Below, piece after piece: positions 24,645 to 38,200 of a DNA stretch of 64,000 nt. Positions within the stretch are counted from its first letter, which is position 1. Each line of letters starts with the position of its first letter. This stretch comes from Tubulanus polymorphus (Eukaryota > Nemertea > Palaeonemertea > Tubulaniformes > Tubulanidae). The position numbers were made by a program, and so were the translations under genes. The stretch is from assembly GCF_964204645.1 (NCBI RefSeq), contig NC_134033.1, positions 4,337,631 through 4,401,630 on the forward strand. The letters are read 5' to 3'. A model generated the notes under the pieces. The model was not told the origin of the DNA, searched no databases, and saw nothing but the letters and a program-made list of their open reading frames with translations.

Positions 24645-27600
24645 ATGCAGCGAATGAAAGCGTTGTTCGTAGTTTTACTGATCGCTTGCGGAGACTGTAT
24701 ATTTACGCGGGCTGATCGCGCAAACTCTGTCGAGGAAGCCGCGTCTGTTACAGTCAGTTCATCTTGTAACAACACTCAATACTCCGTCGATTCTACGTCT
24801 GGTTACATCGTTTCACCGAACTATCCGTCGTTAGTGCGCGGTGTCGAATGTCGTTGGTTCGTCAACAGCTCTTTACCGGGAAGTTTTCTCGTTCAAGTTT
24901 ACTACGACATCGAGCCGTCGATATTCTGTAACGAAAACTACCATGTCGTCGGTGAGTCCGACAACAAACTCTGCGCTACCGGAAGAAAACAACTAGATAT
25001 CCGCAGTAACGGGTTGATTTCGTTGTTGTTTAGGAGTAACGTCGATGGAGCGCGAGGTAGTCGGGTTTATATCATATATCGTTTTGAAGAACAGAGTCGC
25101 TTGAAGATCTTACATACATGTTCAAAACATGCAGTTAACAAAATACCAACTGAAACAGGTTATGAATTTATGATTTCTGTCTGGCGATGTAAATTGTTGT
25201 TAGAATGGATCGGGATGCCAGACGGGTTTGCAATGAATTTAACGTTTATACAGATAGATTTCAGATTATATCCAGGTGAGGATCCGATGAAAACTCGTCC
25301 TCAAATTTACGACGGATGGAACAGCACCAGTGAACCTATAGCTCTTATACGAGAACAAACCGGACATCCACCTTCATCGTTTTATACTAAAACTAATAAA
25401 GCACGTATTGAATTCATTTCAAATGGACACACATCTTTTCAGTCGCATTTACTCGTGCAAGTTTACAAAATATCAGATTGGAACATCTCTAACCCGTTAA
25501 TTCAAGTCTATAATAAATCAGGATTGCTCACTACAATTGATGGAATACCACATATAGTAACTCAGACTAAACACTTATACTGCTGGTCTATCACAGTCGA
25601 TGTTCTGCAGTACGTCGTCTTCAACTGGACACGTGATCTCGTCTCGTCACCAGGTGTCGTTGGTGTATATACACGGGAAGGGTTACGTATTGTGAGAACT
25701 GATATTTTACTCAGTTTTAACCATCTTAAATCTCTGAGTGTAAAATCAGACGGATTTCTCGTCATTCTGTGCGTTTTAAAGACATCGGATTTTTTAAGAT
25801 CGAATTTGAAAATAGAATTTGAAATGAAATCAATGACAATATCAGACGTCTACGTCAACAAGCCATGGATATCGGTAAGTTTATAACAATGATTTGTAAA
25901 TTATGTTCGCGTAATAGAATCATTATAATTATCTATGATCTTGATTACGATTTTGACCAGTGAAACTTTACCGAGAAACTTGGAATAACAACGTTATGTG
26001 TGACCCAAATTTCAATATAGTTGGACGCACTTGTTGTTTACGCAGAGTAATTATGATGATTTGTGGAAGAATTTAAGTTAAGATTTGATTGCAACATTTT
26101 GAACTGTTATCAATATATCGAGGTCGTACAGAGTTTGAAATTGTTGTATTGTAAACGTTCAATGTTGTAATCAATTCTCTTATATTTCAGCATTCAAACA
26201 CAAGGAAATCGATATCAGCTAATCACTTGTTCCAGAGATCAAAGAATACATTGTATCGTGTAACTACATTACAACTAAACTGGAAAGTGAACATCTATGA
26301 AGAACAGTTGAAACGAACAGTGTTATCAGAAAACTGTGATCGAGCTGGTTTTTATATATTTGATGTTAGTAATTTCACAGCTAGACGCTATGGTCCGTAT
26401 TGTCCTGGTTCATACTACGGTCGATCTGTCGTCAGCCTGATTACATCAGGTGGACCGGTTACTGTAGTAGCATACGCTTATTACTATAACAATCAGTTAA
26501 CAGTTGATAGCTCATATCTTGTATTTGCTCCTACTGATTGTGATGGTTATGTTCTACAGGAAGAAGAACGTCAGATCAATATGACGTCACACTGTCTCGT
26601 GATTACACCTGAAAATCGACGCCTTCGCTTGAAAAATATTCACATATTATCAGAACACGAATATCAAACTGATAAATGTTTTCTCAAGGTGACATTATTA
26701 TGTGAACAGTTTCTGAGATTAAGTAATCGGTTTCTTAATAACAGTCTCGTAAAAAACACTGTAGATTTCACAGGTAATGAGTTTGTATTCTGGCAAGAAC
26801 CACTAATAGTTAAACTACGTCGTAAATGTCTAGGAGTGAAAAAAGCGGTTAGTTTTGGATTTCTTGGATCCCGTCTTCCAGTTACTACTAAAGATGAATG
26901 TGGACTCGTTCAGGCACCAAACTACCCGGGTTTGGCAGACCCTACATCAAAATCTATTTCCTATAAATTCGAAAACCCGATACAACAAAAAATATTTCAA
27001 TATTACAGATTTATTGTCAAATTTATTGGATCAATTTCATGCGAAACAAACAGCAGGGTCGAGAATGATCCGATCATTTTGATACAAACAATAAATTACG
27101 CCCTCTTTCTAAATGGAAAATATTACAAAACCATTTTAACCCAACATGAAACTAAAATATGTGATAATAACGCGGTTCGTGGACTTATATTTTATAGTTT
27201 AACAGATAATACTCTGCGTTTTGAAGTAAAAAATGGTATACCCATCTTTCAAATACAATACACTTTACACGAGTCGTTACCGATTAAACATTTCGATGAT
27301 TTCTACTGTAAACAAGGATTTCTGGATTCCGGAATTTCCTGCATCAAATTCATCAGAGATGAACGTCTGAATTGGGAGAACGCTGAAATATACTGTAGAC
27401 AGAAGTACGCGGGACATCTACTCAGTATCAACTCAGAACAGGAAATGATTTCCATCAAAAGATTATTCGCTACACAACTTCTCCGAATGGCGTACTCATT
27501 AAAAGCGCTCATAATGATGATTGGATTGCAATGGAAGGTAAGACTAATATATTTAAATATGAATTAGAATAGGATGATTTTCAAAGAAATGATATATTTC

Positions 27601-30600
27601 ATTTTCTTCACGAAACAGAATGATGGTTATTACACGTGGACTGACGGTAAACCATTGAGCTACACAGAGTGGTATAAACCTGTTATTAATGAAACGATAC
27701 CAGAAGTTATTCGAGGATTGATATCTCCGCTAAGAAAACAACCGATAAATGACGTGTACGGCAATGATACTGAATAATCCACGAGGATCGGCGAACTGGG
27801 TTCGATTCCCGTGTCAAATCGAGGAGACGCACACGACATTCATTTGTGAATCCGAGAGAAGCGACTTCAAAGACAAACACAATTCAACGATAGACGATGC
27901 GAACAATTCAACAAATACAGACTTAAATAAAACCATATATCAAATGATTCCCGATATTACTTTGATTAATTCAACCTGTCCAAGAGGTTGGGTAACTATT
28001 TCTGGACAATGTTATCAAATACTAACCGACTGGAAAACCAATCGAGGTTTGAATATTCGGAGTGCTAGAGAAATGTGTCACAGCATCCGCGCCGAAATAG
28101 TAAGAATCACCTCAAATACAGAAAGCGACTTGAAAAATTTGATCAACGAATTTCAATATCGACATCAATATGGCGCCATACTGACAATGGACCGCGACGG
28201 ATTTATAGTTATCAAACCATTGGTGACCAGAAATGAAATTACTTATATTCAATCAGTTAAATGGTTATTGAAACCTTTCGATATTAGAAAAGATAAAGTG
28301 CATTCCGTGTTATGTACCTATAATGTAACTGGTGAAGAGTTAGCTTCTATAAGCGGTTGTAAATCGTGGCAGTTTGAATGTAACGATCAAAGATGTATCA
28401 GCGACCATCGCGTATGCGATACCAGACACGACTGTCAACACGGTGAAGATGAACTCGATTGTACGGATATCAATTTACACAGTCACTTCCGCTGTAACGA
28501 TGGACAGGTTATATCGATTAGCGGTTTCTGCGACTTTATGAGAGATTGCGTCGATGGCTCGGATGAGAACTCTTGCTATCATCCACCGTGTTTATCTACG
28601 CAATATCGCTGTTCCAATCAGCAATGCATCGATAGTTATAAACGATGTGACGGACTAGCCAACTGTAAAGACGGTTCCGATGAGATCGGTTGCAATGCCG
28701 AAAATTGCCAGGGGTTCTCGTGCGCGGACGGTGAATGTATCAGTTCCCAGTTGTATCGGGATGGTGTCGTGGATTGTAGCGGAAGTCTCGAAGAAGACGA
28801 ATTGGTCAATAATATGACAGTGAATCCCGAGGTTTACTGTAATAATGACAATCACTGTACGACTCGTTTCACAGATCTGTGTAAGGAATCGGATGAACAA
28901 AGATGTTCGTTTAATTCTCCTCGCTGTTATTCCCGACACGAAAGGTGTATTTTAGAAAGGATGCAAATAGGTTTCCCGGTATGTAGAAATCTTGAACATA
29001 TACTCGCGTGTAATGACTTCGAATGCGCGGCTGGTACTGTAAAATGTCCGGCATCTTACTGTATACCGATCAGACACGTTTGTGACGGTCGATCCGATTG
29101 TCCTAATTCAGAAGATGAACGAAACTGCGAGACTTGGTCGTGTCCGGGAATGTTTAAATGTGGCCAGGAAAACCGATGTATTCCGCAATCTGAAGTTTGC
29201 GACGGTGTCGTAAATTGTAAAGATAACTCGGATGACGAGTCATACTGTAAGGTCACGTGTCCTGAACGTTGTAATTGCCGGGGTCATTTCATCGATTGTG
29301 AAAACGCTCTTTTATCAGATATTACTGGCCGTTTTATAGAATCAACTCGGGTTTTAATTTTGTCGAATAACCGAGTCGTATTTAACGAGTCGACGTTCAA
29401 CTCTTTCATTTATCTTCGTTTTCTCGACATTTCGGGCAATAATTTGTCTTACATCGTTCCCTACGCGTTTTCTAATCTAAACAATCTTTACAGATTAGAC
29501 CTTACTCACAACCGTATAACATCATTATCTGCTAATACATTCGCAGGTTTGTTCGGTTTAAAACAACTATTTCTTATCGGAAATCCGCTGCAACATTTAG
29601 AAGACGGTAGTTTCCGAGGTCTCACGTCACTAACTGTTCTCGATCTTCACGGACTTTCTATATCGGTTCTCGGTGGAAATGTGTTTAAAGGTTTATCCGC
29701 ATTACAGTCGTTAAATATCAGCAGTAACAGAATCCATTATATTTCCAGCTATGCTTTTTCTGGATTGGTTCGACTTGAAATTTTAAACCTTGTCAACAAT
29801 TTTGAAGTAATATCCGTACAAAGAAACGTCCTTGGCGATCTTACATCATTGAAATACCTCGCATCGGATGCTAACAAATTTTGCTGCATGGCACCGAATG
29901 TTGACCGATGTCTCCCCGAAGCTGATCAATTTTCGACCTGCTCTGACCTGATGGGTAACGCTGTACTGAGAGCCATCATCTGGATGATCGCATCTTTCAG
30001 TTTTCTCGCTAACAGTATCGTTATTTTATTTCGGGTTCAAGCTTTGCGGGTGGAATTCTCCGGAACACGTAACACGTCTTCAGATATCCTCATCATAAAT
30101 ATTGCAAGTTGTGATTTTCTGATGTCGGTCTATTTGTTTTTGATCGCGGGAGCTGATCACGCGTTCAAAGACGTTTATTATCTGAATTCTGAAACCTGGA
30201 CGGATAGCTCATTATGTCGTCTCGCTGGGGTTATTGTCGCCGTTTCCTGCGAAGGTTCCTTGACTTTTCTCTTAATTCTAACGCGTCAGAGATATTCAAA
30301 TATCGTTAACCCGTTTTCTAGAAGTCCGATTATAACTCCGAAATACGTTATCGGTATTTGCTGCATTTGTTGGCTCGTTATAAGCACAGTTTCTATTCTA
30401 CCGCTGTCATCGTCGTCTTACTTCGGAGACAATTTTTACGGTACAACCGGAGTTTGTTTGCCTATGAATTTACTGACGATCGACGTCAATGGCTGGCACT
30501 ATTCATTCGCTATTTTTGCCTTGTTTAATGCAGCCATATTGGCTACGATAATGACGACGTACGCTCAGATGTATAGACTCGTATCTGGAAGTAGGTCGGG

Positions 30601-30861
30601 CTCGGGTAAGGCCGATCCTACCGATTGGTTTTAGCTCGAAGGAGTTTAGTAATCAATCTTTGTAATCTATTTTGCTGGCTACCGATGATAATCGTTCAGT
30701 TTTGCGCCGTATTTTCGGTCGAGATACCGAACCAGGTGGCCGCGTGGCTGGCCGTTCTATTTTTACCGATCAACTCGTCTCTGAATCCGCTTCTTTATAC
30801 AATACTAATTATCGATATGAAATCAATTAGAATGAGATATAAACGTCAACAAAAGAAGTAG
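24645..30861 (+). pseudogene. GRL101-like receptor, copy D, with two frameshifts
   Basis: Exons are 24645-25874, 26191-27537 and 27619-30861, with donors GTAAGT and GTAAGA and acceptors TTTCAG and AACAG, in phase 0. The start is the ATG of MQRMKALFVVLLIACGDC, a signal peptide. Exons 1 and 2 are fully open and encode the CUB part and the first half of CTLD1. Exon 3 has two lesions. At ~27753 an 11-bp deletion relative to copy E removes part of the first CTLD; GT microhomology flanks the break. At ~30622 GAACTGG has become GATTGG, a net loss of one base in the loop before TM6, stopping the frame at TGGTTTTAG. The remaining LDLa, LRR and TM sequence is intact between them. TM3 has QRY. The tail RYKRQQKK pairs it with copy C. 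Confidence 0.88.
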
Positions 30862-32722
30862 ATTAAGAACACTTCACTAGCAATAAATGAGCTTTAAAAG
30901 GAATCGTTTTAGTTTTCATCGTCGCGCACCAAACTCTAGTAATTAATCTAAAGAACAAAGGACAGATATTAACGGTGACCTTTGGGCCCGTGGTCCATTC
31001 AGTTTTGTTTTTCATCACTTCTTTATCTGAACAATTCATATGAAATAGTGTTATTTTCGTAGCTATTAGATTAATCGTATATTCTTTGTTGAATGCAATT
31101 TATAGTATTTACTTCAGGATGTGGATTTAAGGGGCTCGGTGAGGTCTTTACTGGCCAGTGCAATTGAAATAGACGATTACATAGATGACGACTTATTAAT
31201 TTATGAATGTATTCACTGATGTAGTGTGAGCGTGTTTGTAAGAATGATTGGTTTGATTTTTCTTTTAGGGCGGCACGGCTCCGATAGATCTCTGTGATCT
31301 CTTCGTGTAGCACACATTTTCTTGTTACATTTTGTCACTGTATATTATGCGATATCAATAATGTAATAATGTAACGACCTTATGAAAAATAAATACTATA
31401 CTATTATACTAAATATGCCACCGAATGAAATTATTTTTCAGCCACCATCGAACCGTATGGTGACCGATTCGGGTAAACGAAATTGCCACGTAAAAGAAAG
31501 TGCAATATACCCCATGCAAAATATCATAAGCATTGAATATCATGATTGATATATGCAATCAATAGACTACGAAGTCAAGTTCAACGCTAAAAAGACTATA
31601 TATTTTATCTACTTGTTCTTCCCTGGTAGGATCAGAATCATTGATAATCACAGTGTTTTATTTCAATCATCAAGACCACATTATTTAAGTATCAAAAACT
31701 GGTATGCACTTGGGTAATATGATCGCTACCGATGAGACAGACTCTCAACGGATATACCACGTGATGTGTGATTTAAACAGAATAGTAGATTTATTTCTCT
31801 CACAATTTAATCATGTTAACCCATTTATCAGATTTAATTTCGAAAGTTGACTATATTCGAGTATATTGGAGCGTTGCTCGCCACAGTTACATTTTCGGTC
31901 ATCGAAGCGTTCAGATTCAACAGGTTTAACGTTTATGATTATTTGTCCTAGTTTAATTCCGGTCACGATACAGTTGGATTGACAGGTACTTTCGTTGATC
32001 ACGCTTAATCAGTTATCAGAATAGAACACTAACTCTCCATTTATCCACTAATTCTGGACAATGAACTAATTGAAATTTGGTTTTTAATGGCTCACAGAAT
32101 ACACAGAGTCGAAACGTCTCTTAGTTTTTCTTCTAAGTGTGGGTTTATCAACTAACAGTATGAAGAGTTAGCCTATAGATAATGCTTTGGTACGATCCTC
32201 AGGAAATGACGGAAATCGTTTTTCCATATCAACCACTTTTGAGGGTAGGTGCCGAATGGATGCTCCATCTTTTAGTTTTATGTAGGACCCAGTTTCATTA
32301 ACTGAATATTTTGGTTTAATCGCTTTCAATGCGGAAAAAAATTCAAACTCAACCGCGATTTAAAGTTAGAGCTTTTTCATAAATCTCTTGCCGTTTTCGT
32401 ATAAGCAAGTAAATTCCTTTAGGTAAGCGAAGTTGTTATTCAGCCATATGAACTGTTCAAACCCGTCAGTTTTACGGTACCGAGTATCCATTGTATTAAG
32501 TACGCTTAATGCGGGTATCAGTTTGTATCCATGGAACCACATCGCTTCAAGCGATCACCATTGAAAGGCTGCTGATTGAATGTATCTTATGTCTGGTGTA
32601 GTTCATTTTTTCCGGGGTGACCTCTGGTTCAAAAATATATTAGATTTTTAATTTTAGAAATATAACAGATTCAAAGTTCTAAATTCTAACATTCATTTGT
32701 TCATAGATTTGATCATAGCAAA

Positions 32723-32884
32723 AAGCCCCTGCCCCTGCCTCTGCGCCTGCCCCTGCGCCTGCCCCTGCGCCTGCGCCTGCGCCTGCCCCTGCCCCTGCCC
32801 CTGCCCCTGCCGCTGCCCCTACCCCTGCCCCTGCCCCTGCGCCTACCTCTGCCTCTGCCTCTGCCTCCTCTCCCTTTCCCTCTC
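32723..32884. repeat. (CCCCTG)n / (GCGCCT) hexanucleotide tract
   Basis: Paralogue of the 21559 tract, at the same position relative to its receptor copy. It is shorter and richer in CCTGCG variants. Confidence 0.95.
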
Positions 32885-33243
32885 CAATAATAAATATGAC
32901 AGCTAGTGATAAACATCACGGTTAGATATATCGTTTCATAGCGATGTATAAATATTACAAGAATTTTCGTCTCTCATCCAAATATGTTAAAAATCTAATG
33001 GTTTTAGTCTCAGACAATAGAGCGGGTTACAACTAATACATGTAGTTTGTAAGATCTAATATGCAAAGTCAAGTTGTTTATATACCGATAAAACGTAAGA
33101 CTCTTCGTAACTATTGGAAATAAACACTTCGAACACAATAATTAGAATCATTACATTCAATGATGCCAGTCAAATTTCGATGGTTTAGCTTAAATTCAAT
33201 CGCAAATCACTGTTCACATTTGATCCGAGTTCAGATTGAGTCA

Positions 33244-34275
33244 ATTTGAAAAATCGGAAATTCTGAAAAAAGAAGTAAAAAAACCTGAAAATAGAGAGAA
33301 ACCCTGGAAAAAAAGAAGCATGACAGGATCCTGAAATAAAGATATAAGGCATAAGTAATAAACAAACTGCTATTTCTATATGTAGACCTAGAGACCCACA
33401 GGACCCTCGACGCAAATAGAACCCTATTTATTAATTAACGCATTTGATTTAAGATTGTATTAATATTCATGCACTCCTTTAACTTACTAACTCACCGAGT
33501 AAGTTCCTTAACTAACTTAACCTATAAAACATAATTTTAGCTGTTATTGTTTTTCTAACTTACAGTTTATCCAATCCTGTGCGTGTAATGAATGAATCCA
33601 ATGATCATCCTTGAGTCAATTTGAATCCTTGTGTTTTAACAGTTTTTAGCACAGTTTATATAAATCCGGTAATTAGTTTGAGCGCGATTCCATTCCAACT
33701 AAATCCTGCACAAGAAGACAATTCAAATCCATTTAATTTCCAGTAACAGCTAAGTTTTTGAGAACAGTTTATCTTTAATTCGTTTCAACACGATTCCATA
33801 CATGTTCACAAGAGGTGTCTACTTTTTACGGGAGACAGTTTGAGCACCTCTGTCCAGACTGGTAAACCATATACTATCGCGATAACCTCTAGGTGTGAAC
33901 ATACACGGACACCCAAATGTAATAATCTGTGCGAACGACAAGAATTTTCGAACACAATGACGTTCCATATTTCATATTATCTAACTATCGGGGTCACTGG
34001 TCATAATCCATCTCCGCTCTATAAACTGCGCGGTGACTCTAGTGAAGATATCAATCCATTCTGAACTGCATGAAGTATGTATCAACTTATAGTATGAATC
34101 AGACACTAGCAATATCTAATAGCAGTTGATTTGATTTGAAAATTCAATAATCAAATTTGATAATGCCGCTAACACCAGGTCGTGCTCACAAAACATTACC
34201 ATCTTTGATAGAACGCATAATTAGTCATACTCGACGATGATTGGCTAATTGGTACGAAATATGCATATTCTAAAC
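33244..34275. repeat. Dispersed ~1-kb repeat, copy 1
   Basis: Long stretches match 60582-61592 in the same orientation: CCTGAAAATAGAGAGAAACC, AAACTGCTATTTCTAT, CTCACCGAGTAAGTTCCT, CACCTCTGTCCAGACTGGTA, GATGATTGGCTAATT. No transposase or RT frame and no clear terminal repeats are visible. Confidence 0.8.
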
Positions 34276-34698
34276 AGGCTGAAACCAGCTTCGATGCGAC
34301 CCGCGCGTCACGTGGGCATTTGACACATTTCACGTGACTTTTCTCATTTTCTCCTGAAGGTCATTGAATCTGTATCGGAATCTGTTCATTTCAGATATAC
34401 AGTAAACCCCGAATCCTAACAAAAATTATTTCCTGATTTCCTGATATATTTCACGACCATTATCTCGGACGTCGCTTACCTCGGAGCGAAAAACTGATAA
34501 AAGAAGAAATGAGAACACGCGCCATCGAAATATCATCAGTGTTGTTTATGGTTTCGTGAAATTTTTTTCAAATTAGTGATTTTATCGATTTAGTTGCGCG
34601 ACACGTTCATTGAGAGCTGTGTTTATATGAACGTTAGAACTGGACGCGCGTCGGAGAGACACAAACGATCAGTTTAATTGTGTTATACAATGTAACTT

Positions 34699-34830
34699 TA
34701 TTCAAATATCGTGAACCCGTTTTCTAGAAGACTAATTATAACTCCAAAATACGTTATCGGTATTTGCTGCATTTGTTGGCTCGTTATAAGCACAGTTTAT
34801 ATTCTACCGCTGTCGTCGTCGTCTTACTTG
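34699..34830 (+). pseudogene. Receptor TM4 fragment upstream of copy E
   Basis: Counterpart of the fragment at 24026-24159 (SNIVNPFSR-like, YVIGICCICWLVISTV), ending at the same base and followed by the same TTGGTTGGTGTTGG. The following ~400 bp up to the start codons is nearly identical before D and E, so promoter sequences probably lie there. Confidence 0.75.
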
Positions 34831-35260
34831 GTTGGTGTTGGTTCTCCGAAAAGTCAATAGCGAACAAGTCCATACCCGCTACAACACGAAGTGCTTAGAG
34901 ACGCAGAATATTTTGAGGTATAGAGAGAAAATGTCATCGAATATTATCAAAAACTGAACGCAGTTCGGGAGCGACAGTAAATATATTTTAGAGAAATAAT
35001 TGCACATAATTATAAACACGATATATTGAAACACGTCTAAATTTAGAAACCGCGGTAATTACTGAAAGTTTCACAAATACGAGACTGACGCCAGTTTGAT
35101 AGGAGATTTTTTTAACAAAATAATTAGACTCTGATCCATTCGTCAACTTTTCATATTAGCGAATTCGTCATTACTTTGCAGCTACTCTTTAAAGGAATGT
35201 CCTGAAAACTTTGGAAATAGTTAGAAATGTGTTTGTTTTGAAGCGTAAATTGTGTTCAAT

Positions 35261-38200
35261 ATGCAGCGAATGAAAGCGTTGTTCGTAGTTTTACTGATCG
35301 CTTGCGGAGACTGTATATTTACGCGGGCCGATCGCGCAAACTCTGTCGAGGAAGCCGCGTCTGTTACAGTCAGTTCATCTTGTAACAACACTCAATACTC
35401 CGTCGATTCTACGTCTGGTTACATCGTTTCACCGAACTATCCGTCGTTAGTGCGCGGTGTTGAATGTCGTTGGTTCGTCAACAGCTCTTTACCGGGAAGT
35501 TTTCTCGTTCAAGTTTACTACGACATCGATCCGTCGATATTCTGTAACGAAAACTACCTTCTCGTCGGTGAGTCCGACAACAAACTCTGCGCTACCGGAA
35601 GAAAACAACTAGATATCCGCAGTAACGATTTGATTTCGTTGTTGTTTAGGAGTAACGTCGATGGAGCGCGAGGTAGTCGGGTTTATATCATATATCGTTT
35701 TGAAGAACAGAGTCCCTTGAAATTGTTACAACATGAATGCAACAAATATTCAGTAAAAGAATTACCAACTCAAACAGGTTATGAATTCATGCTTTCTACC
35801 TCTCGGTGTAAATTGTTGTTGGAATGGATCGGGATGCCAGACGGGTTTGCAATGAATTTAACGTTTATACAGATAGATTTCAGATTAAGACCAGGCGAGG
35901 ATCCAATGAAAACTCGTCCTAAAATTTACGACGGATGGAACAGCACCAGTGAACCTATAGCTCTTGTACGAGAACAAACCGGACATCCACCTTCATCGTT
36001 TTATACTAAAACTAATAAAGCCCGCATTGAATTTGAAAATAGGAATTTGTTTCAGTCGCGGTTAATCGCGCAAGGTTATAAAATATCAGATTGGAACATC
36101 TCTAACCCGTTAATTCAAGTCTATAATAAATCAGGACTGCTCACTACTATTGATGGAATACCACATATAGTAACTCAGTCTAAACACTTATACTGCTGGT
36201 CTATCACAGTCGAGGTTCTGCAGTATGTCGTCTTCAACTGGACACGTGATCTCGTCTCGTCACCAGGTGTCGTTGGTGTATATAAACAGGAAGGGTTACG
36301 TATTGTGAGAACCGATATATTACTCAGTTATAACAATCTTAAATCTCTGAGTGTAAAATCAGACGGATTTCTCTTGATTTTGTGCGTTATAGCGACTTCA
36401 GATTATTTAAGATCGAATCCGAAAATAGAATTTGAATTGAAATCAACGACAATAACAGACGTCTACGTTAACAAGCCAAGGATATTGGTAAGTTTTACAA
36501 AATGTCGTGGTAATTCGTTTTTTTTCTAATTATCTATGATTTAGATTATCATATTGACGGATTTGACCAGTGAAATCTGGGATAACCACGTCATGTGCAT
36601 TTTGGCATAATACATCAGGTTCCCGGAAGATGAAAACGATAGTAACAATGAACTCATTCCCGCTATGTCAACTATCCATTGGTTAACTGTAACCAAATTT
36701 TGGGCATTTGGCCCAAGAAATGCATGTTTACACGGACTAATTGTAATGATAAGCTGGAGAATTGTAACACCTCAAACTATAATTGATATTTCTATCCAAT
36801 TTAGGTGAATTTTATACTGCCATTTTATTCTTATGCAATTCAGTAATCGATTCTCTTACATTTTAGAGACCAAACGCACCGACTTCAATACCAGCTAATC
36901 GACTGTTCCCGAGTTCAAAGAATGCATTGTATCGTGTAACTACATTACAACTAAAGTGGAAAGTGAACATCTATGAAGAACGGCTGAAACTAGCAGTGCT
37001 ATCAGAAAACTGTGATCGAGTTGGTTTTTATATATTTGATGGTAGTAATTTCACAGCTAGACGCTATGGTCCGTATTGTCCTGGTTCATACTACGGTCGA
37101 TCTGTCGTCAGCCTGATTACATCAGGTGGACCGGTTACTGTAGTAGCATACGCTTATTACTATAGCAATAAGTTAACAGTTGGTAGCTCATCTCTTAATT
37201 TTGCTCCTACTGATTGTGATGGTTATGTTCTACATGAAGAAGAACGTCAGATCAAGATGATGTCACACTGTCTCGTGATTACACCTGAAAATCGACGCCT
37301 TCACTTGAAAAATATTCACATATTATCAGAACACGAATATCAAATTGATCGATGTTTTCCCAAGATGTCAAGGTCATGTGATCAGTTTCTGAGTTTGAGT
37401 AATCAGTTTCTTAATAACAATCTGGTATTAAACACTGCAGATTTCACAGTTAATGAGTTTGGATTTTGGCAGCGACCATTAATAGTTAAACTACGTCGTA
37501 AATGTCTAGTGGTGAAAAATACTCAAAGTAATACTGGTATGCTTGTCCCAGTAGTGAGAAAAGATGATGAATGTGGACTTGTGCAGTCACCGAACTACCC
37601 GGGTTGGGCAGGACGTACATCAAAATCTATTTCCTATAGACTTGAAAACCCAAAACAGCAAAACATACTTCAACATTACAGATTAATTATCAAATTTGTT
37701 GGATCAGTTTCATGCGAAACAAGCAACGTGGGTGAGAACGATCCGATTTATTACATACAATCAATAAACTACTACATTTTCCTCAACGGAAAATATTTGA
37801 AAACTAAAAAAAGACAACATGAAATCAAAATATGTGAAAGTAACGCGGTTCGTGGACTTATATTTCATAGTTTAAAAGATAATGCTCTGCATTTTGAAGT
37901 GAAGAATGAAATCCCAACCTTTCAAATACAATACACTTTACACGAGTCGTTACCGATTCAAGATTCCGATGATTTTTACTGTGAACAGGGATTTCTGGAT
38001 TCCGGAATTTCCTGCATCACATTCATCAGAGATGAACGTCTGAATTGGGAGAACGCTGAAATATACTGTAGACAGAAGTACGCGGGACATCTACTCAGTA
38101 TCAACTCAGAACAGGAAATGATTTCCATCAAAAGATTATTCGCTACACAACTTCTCCGAATGGCGTACTCATTAAAAGCGCTCATAATGATGATTGGATT

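Larger units (their letters stand above)
30862..34698. repeat. Spacer D-E: paralogue of C spacer plus a dispersed repeat
   Basis: Bases 30862-33240 match the spacer after copy C, including the CCCCTG tract, but contain an insertion near 31290-31690 that the C spacer lacks. From ~33244 to ~34275 the sequence instead matches 60582-61592. 34276-34698 is unique here. No gene seen; the 74-codon frame at 33840-34064 is not shared intact with the other repeat copy. Confidence 0.7.

Noticed and set aside
27785-27812. B-box-like GGGTTCGATTCCC suggesting a tRNA or SINE (also at ~38480 and, on the minus strand, ~3670 and ~11580)
   Set aside because: It is the coding sequence for the conserved lectin motif NWVRFPC in exon 3 of every receptor copy.
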